64,000 nucleotides of DNA from Linanthus parryae (Eukaryota; Streptophyta; Magnoliopsida; Ericales; Polemoniaceae), in contig JALGPY010000001.1 in NCBI GenBank assembly GCA_023055425.1, positions 28,633,001 through 28,697,000 on the forward strand, read 5' to 3'. A model generated the notes under the pieces. It ran no database searches and was not told the origin of the DNA. It saw nothing but the letters and a program-made list of their open reading frames with translations. Below, piece after piece: positions 1 through 9,706 of the stretch. How positions within the stretch are numbered: position 1 is the stretch's first letter; each line of letters opens with the position of its first letter. Made by a program: the position numbers and the translations under genes.

Positions 1-387
1 ATTAGATCATAACTTGAGTGGGAGAGAACAAAAAGGAGAGAGCAAGCAAGCAAAGAGGAGCCGCCGCCCCCCTTTGCTGCCGCCCGTCCCCGTCGGCCAC
101 AAGGAGGCCGAACCTCCTTTGGTTCGTCTCGTTTTGCGTGATTATTCTTCCTCTTCCTCTTTCCGGGCTAGCACCAAGGAGTGGGAGATCTAGAAATCAA
201 CTCTAGGCGTGGATCAACTATAGAGAACGTGACACAATTCGCGTTTGAAGTCATTAAAGGAGAACCCTAAGGTGTGTTAATTGATTTCTTCCTTTACCAT
301 CGTTATGTCTCTTGACTTGTGATCCTTGGAGGGTTTTGCATGGTTAATTATTGTTTCCGTTGCGCATCCATGAATCAAAACCCTACA
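1..387 (+). repeat. 5' LTR, 3' part only
   Basis: This is the last 387 bases of the left LTR, ending in CCCTACA directly before the primer-binding site. The rest, about 1,036 bp judging from the right LTR, lies left of the window. The small open frame inside it also occurs in the right LTR and is not a gene. Confidence 0.93.
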
Positions 388-388
388 G

Positions 389-400
389 TGGTATCAGAGC
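389..400 (+). other. Primer-binding site for initiator tRNA-Met
   Basis: TGGTATCAGAGC lies one base after the LTR end. It is the standard plant copia site complementary to the 3' end of initiator methionine tRNA, where minus-strand cDNA synthesis starts. Confidence 0.9.
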
Positions 401-2065
401 CACAGGTCGTAGAGCATAAACGTGGTTTATGTGTTACGTTGTGATAGTTTTACACCTTAAAATTGTTGTTTATCGCGTAAAACAAGACAAATCAAGCATG
501 GGATGCAATTTGTCAATAATCAATCATAACAAGATCTAGTTTTTGCATTGGATGCATGAATTAGTGAGTTTGAGAAATTTTAGGATCTTATCTAGGGTTT
601 GGGCATCCTTGGGGAAGAACGAGCTCTTCCCAAACAAGGAAACAACCAAATTTGGGCACCAAGCAAGGGAGTTGTTTTGGAAACAATTCCCTAAGAGGTT
701 CGGCCCCCCTAAAGGGACCGCCCCTCTTGCTTGCCGCCCAAGCAAGGCCGCCCTAAGGGCCGGGGCAGCCCTAGCCCGCGGCCTAGCCGCGTGGGCTAGG
801 GGCCAACCGGCCCTAGGGCCTTGCGGTTCACTTCTTGGGCCCGGACAATTGGATTCTTGGGCCCAATGGACCGTTTTAACCCTAGAATATCCTAAAATCA
901 ATTAAAATTGACCAAGCGCGTTAAAATTGAATTTTAACTGTTTATGTGCAAATCGCATGGTGATTGGATATGGCCTTAGGATGTGGTTTGTTGTGGATGT
1001 TTAATTTTGTGGTTTGGTTTACGACCTGCGAGCTGATCAATTAATTATAATAATTGATTAGGGTTTTATGGCCTGCGAGCCATTTTTTTTCTCAACTTTT
1101 GACATTTATTTTATTTAGTATAGAAGTTAGCTAGTGCTAGATAAAGTAGATTGTTAGCCAAGATTGAAGAAAAGAATCCCAAAGCCAAAAGGAGCCACAA
1201 AAGATGGAGCATGGAGTATTTCACATGACTATGAAGGATGGACCAAAAATTCAGTACGCATGGAGATGTGTTTGCTTTTAGGGTTCATAGATAATTCCAT
1301 TGGCTTGGAATTATCTTAGTCTAGAAAAGGCCATATCCACATCACATTTTATTTATGTTTTGTGGTTGTTTACTTTATTGTCTTATTATTTTGTTGTTGA
1401 TGTATGGATGATGCATGCAATTAGGATAATAAGATAATTAGACAACCCGGATCTATTATTTGGAGTTGTGCCCAAACTCAAATAGATAGATTAGTTGATA
1501 TTGATCAACAAAACAATTAAAATTGAATTTAAAAGTCCCTCAAAAATCAAATATTTTGTTCTTGCCTTCTCGTTATTTAAACACTCATTATAATCATGAT
1601 TTATCAAGTTCGTGCGTGCCAAAGCATGGCGACTTGGTTCATAATGATGGAATGTGATGGCACAAGCTAATAATGTGCAATTGTTTAAATAAGAGGTTGA
1701 ACACAACTAGGCTATTAATGTGATTAAGAAACCTAGAGGCAATCAATTGGGATTATCCATATGGATGGATAAATAAGGAGTTATTTGCCCAATTGAACCA
1801 AGAGTTTCATATAGGATGCAATTGGAATTGTTCCTACCTAAAGTAGTCAAATTATGGGTGACTTGCCAAAACAAGCTCATAAGGAGATGAACCATGGATC
1901 TTGGCCCACTAGAAAATATAAGGATATTTTCCGCATTAATATCTTGAGGGTTATTAATCCGTAGAAAAATAGTGGGAGCTATATTTGATAAACTAGCCAT
2001 TATTGAATATAGTCAAAAATTCACAAATACTAAAACTTGCGTATTTTTCTTTTGTAGAATTCCAA
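401..2065 (+). other. Untranslated leader of the copia element
   Basis: This 1.66-kb stretch between primer site and gag has no credible coding frame. A GC-rich patch near 690-840 gives overlapping open frames on both strands, but their composition is low-complexity (Ala, Gly, Arg, Pro) and no motif is seen. Long leaders are common in plant copia elements. Confidence 0.7.
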
Positions 2066-2899
2066 ATGGCAAACAACTCATCGAGTTCACAACATTCCCT
2101 ACGATCTGTCCTTGAGAAGGACAAGCTCTCTGGAACCAAATTTCTTGATTGGTACAGAAACTTGAGAATTGTTCTCAAACAAGAGAAGAAACTGTACGTA
2201 ATAGAGGAGCATGTTCCAGAAGGTCCAGAGAACCAAACACCTGCAACACTAAAGGCGTATCAAAAGCGTGTTGATGACGCTAATGATGCGGCCTGCCTTA
2301 TGCTGTGCACCATGACTTCTGAGCTTCAGAAGCAACACGAAAACATGAATGCTATCGATATGATCGAGCATCTAAAGCAGCTCTTCCAAGAGCAGACAAG
2401 GGTTGAGAGGTATGAGGTCTCTAAGGCACTGTTCAAGTGTCATCTGGCAGAAGGGAACCCGGTGGGACCCCATGTACTCCGTATGATCGGGTACTTGGAG
2501 AATCTCGCCCGGCTTGGGTTCCCGGTCGGCCAAGAGTTGGCAACTGATCTCGTGTTGCAATCGTTGCCCGAGAGTTATGGACAGTTCATCATGAACTATA
2601 ACATGAACGAGATCGTGAAACCACTGCCAGATTTACTCAATATGTTGAGGACAGCTGAACAGAGCATCAACAAGGGTAAGGGCAAGGCCATTATGATGGT
2701 GCAGAAAGGAAAGGGCAAAAGGTTTGCCTCATCCTCCAAGGGCAAAGGAAAGTCAGTTGCCAAGTCCAAGGAACCTGCCCTTAAGCCTGTTGGTGGCATT
2801 GCCAAAGGTGTGACTAAAGGTGAGTGTCACTACTGCAGTCAGCCTGGAAACTGGACGAGGAACTGCCCAAATATGTGGAGGACAAGAGGCTCGGAATAG
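2066..2899 (+). pseudogene. copia gag (nucleocapsid) remnant
   Basis: The protein has the plant copia Gag pattern: an N-terminal LSGTKFLDWYRNLRIVL segment, the UBN2-type domain, a lysine/glycine-rich stretch and a C-terminal zinc knuckle. The frame is open further upstream to 2003, but the ATG at 2066 begins the MANNSSSSQ start usual for this family and is preferred. The knuckle reads CHYCSQPGNWTRNC, so the zinc-binding histidine of the CX2CX4HX4C motif is replaced by asparagine. A one-base loss near 2867 then throws the reading frame out before protease. Confidence 0.88.
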
Positions 2900-3300
2900 T
2901 GATTCCACCACCACCAGGTAATTTTGTTGTAGATGTCAATTTAACTGTCTCTACATCATGGGTATTAGATACTGGATGTGGATCTCACATTTGCCGAAAT
3001 GTGCAGGATCTAAAGAGAAGTAGAAGATTGGCTAAAGGGGAGATAGATCTGTGCGTTGGGAATGGAGCAAAAGTTGCTGCGTTGGCCGTGGGCGTGTACG
3101 AGCTATCTCTGCCTTCAGGATTAGTTTTAGAATTAAATAATTACCATTTTGTGCCTGCTATGAGCAGAAACATTATTTCTATTTCTTGTTTGGACAAGGA
3201 TGGTTTTATTATTTCAATAAAGAACAATTGTTGTTCCTTTTATTTGAATAATATTCACTATTTAGTGCGCAATTATTTAATGGACTGTGTGTCCTTGATC
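2868..3300 (+). pseudogene. copia aspartic protease remnant
   Basis: After the frameshift the protein continues with the conserved post-knuckle YVEDKR segment and then the protease domain. The active site reads DTGCGSHI, close to the usual copia D-[ST]-G-[AC] motif. The frame ends at 3301-3303, and homology resumes in another frame from about 3280, which marks a second frameshift. Protease would cut the Gag-Pol polyprotein in the virus-like particle. Confidence 0.85.
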
Positions 3301-4303
3301 TAAGCAATCCTGTCTACAACATTAATACCAAGTGGATTAAAATAAAAGATTTAAATCCTGCTTGCTTATGGCACTGTCGTTTAGGCCACATAAACGAAAA
3401 ACGTGTATCTAGACTCCATAAGGATGGACCACTAGACGCATTTGATTTTGAATCATATGAGACATGTGAGGCTTGTTTATTGGGAAAAATGACAAAGTCC
3501 CCTTTCAATAAGAAAGGTGAGAGGACTAGTGAGCAATTGGCGCTCATACATACTGATGTGTGTGGGACATTTGCCACGCCTGCCAGGGGTGGTTACGTCT
3601 TCTTCATTACATTTACTGATGATTACAGTAGATGTGGATTTGTGTACCTTATGAGGGCAAAATCCGAATCCTTTGAAGTGTTCAAAGAATTCAAGAATGA
3701 ATTAGAGAAGCAACTTGACAAAAGTATCAAGGCTCTACGATCAGATCGTGGAGGAGAATACTTGAGCCAAGAGTTTGACGACTATCTTAGAGAGTGTGGG
3801 ATCGTGTCCCAACTCACTCCACCCGGAACGCCACAATGGAATGGCGTGTCAGAGAGGAGGAATCAAACCCTATTGGATATGGTTCGATCTATGATGTGAC
3901 AAACTGATCTTCCATTATCATTTTGGGGCCACGCTCTATTAAGTGCAGCTTTCACCATTAACCGTGTTCCATATCAGTCATGAAGACACCATATGAGATG
4001 TGGAGTGGGAGGCGTCCCACACTGTCGTTCATGAGGATTTGGGGCTGCGATGTCTATGTAAAACATTTACAGTCATGGCCAAAATCGGATAAGTGTAAAT
4101 TTGTGGGGTACCCTAAGGAAACTAAGGGTTACTACTTCTACAATCCAACCGAGAACGAAATGTTTGTTGCTCGGACCGGCGCGTTTCTAGAAAGAGAGTT
4201 TGTCTCTAAAGAAGCAAGTGGGAGGACTGTAGAACTTGAAGAGGTTCAAGAACCACAAATCACTGAACCGATTATGGAACATGAATAGGAACCACAAACA
4301 GTT
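3280..4303 (+). pseudogene. copia integrase remnant
   Basis: It starts with the GAG-pre-integrase zinc region (WHCRLGHINEKR, then CEACLLGK) and continues with the integrase core: HTDVCG holds the first acidic residue, RSDRGGEY the second, and TPQWNGVSERRN the glutamate region. A TGA at 3897 replaces a sense codon in the conserved VRSMM-QTDLP segment. A frameshift near 3980 precedes the KTPYEMWSGRRP part, and a TAG at 4286 breaks the C-terminal linker. The product would insert cDNA into the host genome, but this copy cannot encode it intact. Confidence 0.88.
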
Positions 4304-6001
4304 GTGGAGCAGCCTGTTCAGGTAACACAAGAGCTTCGTAGATCTAGTAGAGTGCGCCAGGAACCCGAGAGGTATGGACTTCTCGTGACCGATTCCGGTG
4401 ACACGATGCTCATAGATGATGAGCCTACTACCTATGAAGAGGCCATGAAGGGCCCAGACTCTCAGAAGTGGCTAGAAGCCATGAGATCCGAGATGGAATC
4501 CATGTATACCAACAAAGTATGGACTTTGGTGGAACCACCCGAAGGGGCGCAGCCCATAGGGTGCAAGTGGGTCTTCAAGAAGAAGATCAACATGGATGGT
4601 AATGTGATTACCTATAAGGGCCGATTGGTGGATAAATGATTCAGATAGATTCATGGTATAGACTATGATGAAACCTTTTCACCAGTCGCTAAGACCAAAT
4701 CCATCCGAATCCTACTTGCAATTGAAGCATACCATGACTATGAGATTTGGCAGATGGATGTCAAAACAACATTTCTTTATGGGAATCTCCTCGAGGACGT
4801 GTATATGATACAGCCGGAGGGTTTTGAGGATCCAAAGCAAGCCAACAAAGTTTGTAAGCTGCAACGATCCATTTATGGATTGAAGCAAGCTTCTAGGAGT
4901 TGGAATCGACGTTTTGATGAAGTATTCAAAGAGTTTGGCTTCATCAGGAACGAAGATGAGTCTTGTGTCTACAAGAAGCTTAGTGGGAGCTCTATAGCTT
5001 TTCTGGTCTTGTATGTGGATGACATACTACTCATTGGAAACGACGTTCCCATGCTGCAATATGTTAAAGATTGGCTAGGGAAGTGTTTCTCAATGAAGGA
5101 ATTAGGGGAAGCAGCCTATATACTCGGTATAAAGATCTATAGAGATGGATCTAAGAGAATGCTAGGCCTAAGTCAAAGTACATACATTGACAAGGTGTTG
5201 AAACGGTTCAACATGCAAGATTCCAAGAAAGGATTCTTGCCCATGTCACATGGAATCACTCTTTCGAAGAGTGGTTGTCCTTCCAATGAGATTGAGAAGG
5301 AACGCATGAGTAGAATTCCCTATGCCTCGGCCATATGATCTATCATGTACGCCATGTTATATACTAGACCATATGTGTCATATGCCTTGAGTATGACAAG
5401 CAGATACCAATCCAATCCAGGTGAGAGTCACTGGATTGCAGTCAAGAACATCCTAAAGTACTTGAGAAGAACTAAGGATGCTTTCTTGATATTTGGCGGT
5501 GAGGAAGAGTTGTGTGTAAGGGGTTACACTGATGCAAGCTTCCAAACCGACAGAGATGACTTTAGATCACAATCGGGATATGTGTTTTGCCTGAATGGAG
5601 CAGCGGTGAGCTGGAAGAGTTCCAAGCAAGTGACTGTGGCTGATTCTACAACAGAGGCTGAGTACATTGTTGCAAATAGCGCAGCAAAGGAAGCTGTTTG
5701 GATCAGAAAGTTTGTTTCTGAACTTGGTGTGGTTCCTAGCATTGCGGATCCAATTGAGTTGTACTGTGACAACACTGGGGCGATCGCGCAATCAAAGGAA
5801 CCCAGGTCGCACCAGAAATCCAAGCACGTGCTCAGGAAGTTTCATCTGATTCGAGATATTATCGATAGAGGAGACGTTCGGATATGCAAGATTCCTACAG
5901 ATGAGAATCCGTCAGACCCACTTACAAAGCCGCTCACGCAGTGGAAGCATGAAGGGCACACTAGGAGTATGGGCATACGAGATGCGCCAGGTTGGCTCTA
6001 G
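4304..6001 (+). pseudogene. copia reverse transcriptase and RNase H remnant
   Basis: The reverse transcriptase domain is clear: WLEAMRSEMESM, GCKWVFKKK, the QMDVKTTFLYGNL palm segment with its first catalytic Asp, SIYGLKQASRSWN, and YVDDILLIGND with the catalytic pair. RNase H follows, with YTDASFQTDRDD, ADSTTEAEY, YCDNTGAI and the C-terminal HTRSMGIRD. One frame runs throughout but has stops at 4637, 4646 and 5336. The final TAG at 5999-6001 lies only 15 bp before the right LTR. Confidence 0.9.
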
Positions 6002-6002
6002 T

Positions 6003-6015
6003 GCAAGTGGGAGAC
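6003..6015 (+). other. Polypurine tract
   Basis: GCAAGTGGGAGAC directly precedes the TG of the right LTR. This purine-rich run is where plus-strand cDNA synthesis would be primed. Confidence 0.8.
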
Positions 6016-7438
6016 TGTTGGAATAGATGCCCTAGAGCCAATCTAGTTTAGTATGAATTTATTTGTGGCTAGAAATTCATTTATTATTTATTGGATATTT
6101 AATATAATGAAGTCCTTAGATTTACAATTGTGTTGTTTATCTTAAATATCCCTAGTCCAGTATAATGGTTAATGGGACAATCATCTATAGACTAGTATGG
6201 GGTTGGATTGATATAGAGATATCATGATCCAACACATAGGTGTGCATTAGCGGTAATGACGCACTGGATTGACCCATCTCCGAGAAGGCTACATACAGGT
6301 TATGTTGAGTCACAAGCGCTTCTCGCGGTGCAATGGTATTGTCATCCTTAGACTTGAAGTCACTAGATATTCTAGTTGTGGATTATTGTGATTTTGGTAG
6401 CGTTAAACGCTACACCGTAACTGGGTAGTTATAAAGGCGTGTACGGGATACAATAAGAAGCAAGCTTAGAGATCGTAGTGGACGTGGATAGAATTTGTCC
6501 CTCCCACATAACGGGAGCAAATATCCTAGGCCACTCGAGGGAAAGTTCTTATAGAATGTCTGGCCAGACTCAAATAAATCAATATGGGATATTGATGTTA
6601 TTTGCACGAATAAGGCTATTCCCATAGATCGAGAAACTGTGGATTGGATATACGAGTGTGACTTGTATGTCTCGTGTCCAATCCGGATATAGAGACAAAG
6701 GGATGAGACAATTACTTGTACAAAGGTTGTCAAGATGACTGTTCTATTAGTTGGCTAGAATAGATGTTTTGCTAGAAACCGCTCCATATTAGCAAATAGT
6801 TGCTACCAACTAGAAAGAACATATGGGGTCACACGCTATATAGAGTTGAACTAGATTTGGGAATTAATTAATTGGATTAATTAATTAGAATGATCACTTT
6901 GCAATACCTTGCAAACTTAGTAGGGACTAATTTGCAAGGAAGGGACTAAATTGAATTCTAGTAGGACTAGAATAAGTCCTTAAGGTATTTCAAAAGGATT
7001 TGTTGGACTATATAAAGGACCTTCCTTCCTTCCTTCCCACACTTATGATTCTTTAGATCATAACTTGAGTGGGAGAGAACAAAAAGGAGAGAGCAAGCAA
7101 GCAAAGAGGAGCCGCCGCCCCCCTTTGCCGCCGCCCGTCCCCGTCGGCCACAAGGAGGCCGAACCTCCTTTGGTTCGTCTCGTTTTGCGTGATTCTTCTT
7201 TCTCTTCCTCTTTCCGGGCTAGCACCAAGGAGTGGGAGATCTAGAAATCAACTCTAGGCGTGGATCAACTATAGAGAACGTGACACAATTCGCGTTTGAA
7301 GTCATCAAAGGAGAACCCTAAGGTGTGTTAATTGATTTCTTCCTTTACCATCGTTATGTCTCTTGACTTGTGATCCTTGGAGGGTTTCGCATGGTTAATT
7401 ATTGTTTCCGTTGCGCATCCATGAATAAAAACCCTACA
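6016..7438 (+). repeat. 3' LTR (1,423 bp)
   Basis: It begins TGTTGGAATAG after the polypurine tract and ends CCCTACA, so it has TG...CA ends. Its last 387 bp match the start of the window. A possible TATA-like element lies in TATATAAAGGACC near 7010, just before the segment shared with the left end. The open frames in it (6410-6733 minus, 7069-7257 plus) are not convincing genes. Confidence 0.93.
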
Positions 7439-7443
7439 GTATT

Positions 7444-8433
7444 CAATGAAGCTCTTCCAATAGTTTTTTTTCTTCTCTTCTTCTGCTGGGACAAGGGTGG
7501 ATGAACATTTTTTTTTATCTCGCTCCAACTTTGGGCTGCTTCTTCCAAGCCCAATTGGCATAGTCTCCACGTCCAATTCGCCAAGCGCGGCAACTTCCCT
7601 TCCTGATCTACCATCAGTTTTCCCAGAAGCTCACCTAAGTGGAGTATGGCTTCGCAAATCCATGCCAGAAATATGTGCGGAAAGTTCAACATGTTGTACT
7701 TCCAGCGAGCGAGGTGATTCATATTATTATTCCAAGCCTCCTCAGCCACTTGCTCAATGAAAGCTGGCCACAAGTACCTGCCCCATCCAAAAGTGTTTGC
7801 CCAATCAAAATCCTAAAGCAGGCCAAACGGTACCATGGATAGTGTGTCCGCATTGGTTTTGACATACATCATCCGCCCAATCAGGCATACCATTAGCAGT
7901 ATGGCATAATCAAATTTCTCCTCCTCGGTCGACTCTTTAATTTGGTCCTTCAGGCCATCCAAAACCTCATCAATTACCGATACTTTGATGTTGTTACCAA
8001 GCTTGTGTTTAGGGAAAAACTTTGCAGCCCAAGAAGATGCATGCTCCTTATCGCCTAAACCAGTTGTTTCGTTCAAGCTCAGCCCCGAAACCAAACAAAA
8101 CTCCTGCAATCCAAACCGTACTGGCGTGTTATTGATGTAGAACCAAAACTCATGATCTTTTTTCCCGGTGTTCATCTTTGCGTGCATGACAAGATTCACA
8201 ATCATACTAGGAAAGGTAACGTTCGGGCAATTGATGTCCAACAAGAACTTTAGCTGTGGGAGCCTTGCCTCGATCAATTCCCGAACTTCCGGGCATAGGT
8301 ATTGCAAACTATTCTTGTATCCTTTCGAGGCAACCGTTGTAGTGATGTTTCCTTTCTAGATTTTAACATTACACACTTGAAGCGGTACATCTCTCAACGT
8401 CTCATCGAACTCCGAAACCTTAATTGTTTGCAT
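7444..8433 (-). pseudogene. DUF1985-type gene remnant, truncated by the copia insertion
   Basis: Read leftwards from an ATG at 8433, just after an AG that could be a splice acceptor, the frame gives MQTIKVSEFDETLRDVPLQ, a TAG at about 8356, then a long open stretch with LPQLKFLLDINCPN, FWFYINNTPVRFGLQEFCLVSGL and DYAILLMVCLIGRMMY. These are hallmarks of DUF1985, a plant domain often found with Ulp1-type protease domains in repetitive gene families and MULE-borne genes. After another in-frame stop near 7813 the same frame continues with WGRYLWPAF, ARWKYNMLNFPHIFLAWICEAI and LANWTWRL, until the copia LTR cuts it. Any downstream Ulp1 part would lie left of the window. Function is unknown and the copy looks dead. 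Confidence 0.75.
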
Positions 8434-8588
8434 CTACAATCCAAATGAAACTTTCATTAATAATGTCAAATTGATAATGTAATACTTCACAGTATTTATA
8501 AATGGTCTTTTATTGTTTAAAAGTTTACGAATAAGTATATCTGTTAATGACTTTAGATTAAGTATAAGTGTGTCACATTTTTATTTTA

Positions 8589-8812
8589 AGTCTGGAATCA
8601 ATGGTTTCTATTCTGTTAATGATTTCTATTCTAAATAAGTTTATGAATAAGTAAGTCTGGAATCAATGGTTTCTATTATGAATAAGTTTATGAATAAGTG
8701 AGTTCGGAATCAATGGTTTATATTCTGTTAATGATTCACACACTGCTAAATTTCAAGTATTGAAGTTGCAGAACTTTCGTAGTCTAGAATCAAAGGTTTC
8801 TATTCTTCTTCT
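8589..8812. repeat. Degenerate direct repeats, four copies
   Basis: Four diverged copies of a unit resembling AGTCTGGAATCAATGGTTTC, extending in some copies to TATTCTGTTAATGATT, begin near 8589, 8654, 8701 and 8781. Copies 1 and 3 are the longest. Spacing is irregular, so this looks like decayed local duplication rather than a microsatellite. Confidence 0.7.
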
Positions 8813-8824
8813 AACTGCTGAGAC

Positions 8825-9009
8825 GAGCAGTATAAATTGGCTTTACTGAGACGAGATAGTTGCTCGTCTCAATATAAGCTGGTCTTTACCGAGACAAGAA
8901 TATTGCTTGTCTCAGTATAAGATGGTCTTCACTAAGACGAGAATCATGCTCGTAGCAGTATAAGCTGGCTTATACTGAGAGGAGCGTGAAGTTCTCGTCT
9001 CAAGACGAG
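8825..9009. repeat. 43-bp tandem units, each an inverted repeat
   Basis: Units lie at 8863-8905 and 8906-8948 (both exactly 43 bp), with a 45-bp variant at 8949-8993, a partial leading unit from 8825 and a partial trailing one at 8994-9009. Each starts with CTCGTCTCAGTATAAG or a near copy and ends with the near-complement TACTGAGACGAG, so each unit can fold into its own hairpin. The phase is kept over about 180 bp. Confidence 0.8.
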
Positions 9010-9060
9010 TAAACTGCTCCTTTGGCAGGGTCTTACTTTCTCCTCGTTCCAGTTTTATAT

Positions 9061-9102
9061 GTTCTCGTCTCAGTATTCATCTCGTGATACTGAGACGAGA
9101 AC
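9061..9102. repeat. Perfect 16-bp inverted repeat, 10-nt loop
   Basis: The arms GTTCTCGTCTCAGTAT (9061-9076) and ATACTGAGACGAGAAC (9087-9102) are exact reverse complements around TCATCTCGTG. The arm carries the same CTCGTCTCAGTA core as the neighbouring tandem array, so the two belong to one repeat family. Confidence 0.9.
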
Positions 9103-9193
9103 TTCTCGTACGAGTTCCACGATCTAGAACAGGTCATCTTCCGAGTTCTTGATTAGGTGGAATTATGATCAAATTTTACAGGTGACAATAGAT

Positions 9194-9391
9194 TCAAACA
9201 TGGATTTGATTTTTCTTTGATTCAAACATCAATTTCAAACATGTACATGCATCATCAAGTAAGTTACAGATTTGCGAAAGAGGGTATTTGAAAAAGCCAA
9301 CCTCTTCTTCGACTTTGGGTGTCTCAGTGGCGACGGGGTTGGGAAGGGGTAAGACGACGGCCGGAGCGGAGTAAGAAGAAGTGGAAGCCAT
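9194..9391 (-). CDS. Possible first exon of the DUF1985-type gene
   Basis: An ATG at 9391 opens MASTSSYSAPAVVLPLPNP, followed by an acidic KVEEE segment. The purine-rich GAGAGAGAG leader just upstream would suit a 5' UTR. The frame could splice at a GT near 9300 to the acceptor before 8433, but that donor is weak. No domain is recognised. It faces away from the phosphoglycerate-mutase-like gene with 295 bp between the two start codons. It may be a real exon, or only an open frame in GC-rich DNA. Confidence 0.35.
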   Translation of the reverse strand: MASTSSYSAPAVVLPLPNPVATETPKVEEEVGFFKYPLSQICNLLDDACTCLKLMFESKKNQIHV

Positions 9392-9686
9392 GGGTACAGT
9401 TGCAGAGAGCGACGGAGAGTGAGTTGCAGAGGGGAGAGAGAGAGAGTGAGTTGCAGTTGGAGTGAAAAGTGAATTCGAATGAGTGGATGATGATGCGTAT
9501 AAATTTGTTTTATTAAATTAGCCTGATTAAGTGTTAATTTTAGTTAATTAAATTGTTTAACCTCGCCAGACGGGCACCACGCCAATTCTTTCGTATACGT
9601 ATATTGCAATTTTGTTGGAAGAACGATAAGTCTCTACTTTCGCAGCTTGGGGCGGAGTAAAATCACAGCTCCGTCTTCACTCATCA
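9392..9686. promoter_or_regulatory. Head-to-head intergenic region, candidate promoter
   Basis: This 295-bp interval separates the start codon of the phosphoglycerate-mutase-like gene from the possible divergent first exon at 9391. It holds a GAGAGA tract (about 9435-9450) and AT-rich sequence (9500-9560). It must contain at least the 5' UTR, and probably the core promoter, of the plus-strand gene. No specific transcription-factor site is assigned. Confidence 0.45.
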
Positions 9687-9706
9687 ATGGCGGATCTTCA
9701 TACCAG
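9687..9706 (+). CDS. PGM-like exon 1
   Basis: The exon encodes MADLHT plus two bases of the next codon. The ATG is the first after the presumed promoter, and GT follows in CAG|GTCAGT. A longer reading without splicing exists but lacks any family similarity. Confidence 0.8.

Larger units (their letters stand above)
1..7438 (+). mobile_element. Ty1/copia LTR retrotransposon, left LTR cut by window edge
   Basis: The element has matching LTRs, a primer-binding site, gag, protease, integrase, reverse transcriptase and RNase H in copia order, and a polypurine tract before the right LTR. The first 387 bases align without gaps to the last 387 bases of the right LTR at a constant offset of 7051, with about seven mismatches by eye, so the insertion is fairly recent. 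The coding part is dead: frameshifts near 2867, 3275 and 3980, and in-frame stops at 3897, 4286, 4637, 4646 and 5336. It interrupts the DUF1985-type gene remnant to its right. The target duplicate on the right would be the 5 bp after 7438 (GTATT); the left one lies outside the window. Confidence 0.95.
8434..9190 (-). other. Presumed intron of the DUF1985-type gene, repeat-rich
   Basis: No coding sequence is seen here. The stretch is AT-rich and holds two repeat systems listed separately: short direct repeats (8589-8812) and hairpin-forming units (8825-9102). Reading it as an intron rests only on the AG before the 8433 ATG and the possible first exon at 9391. Confidence 0.4.

Noticed and set aside
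536..905. Overlapping open frames on both strands in the copia leader
   Set aside because: Low-complexity GC-rich sequence between primer site and gag; no motif, and both strands are open for compositional reasons.
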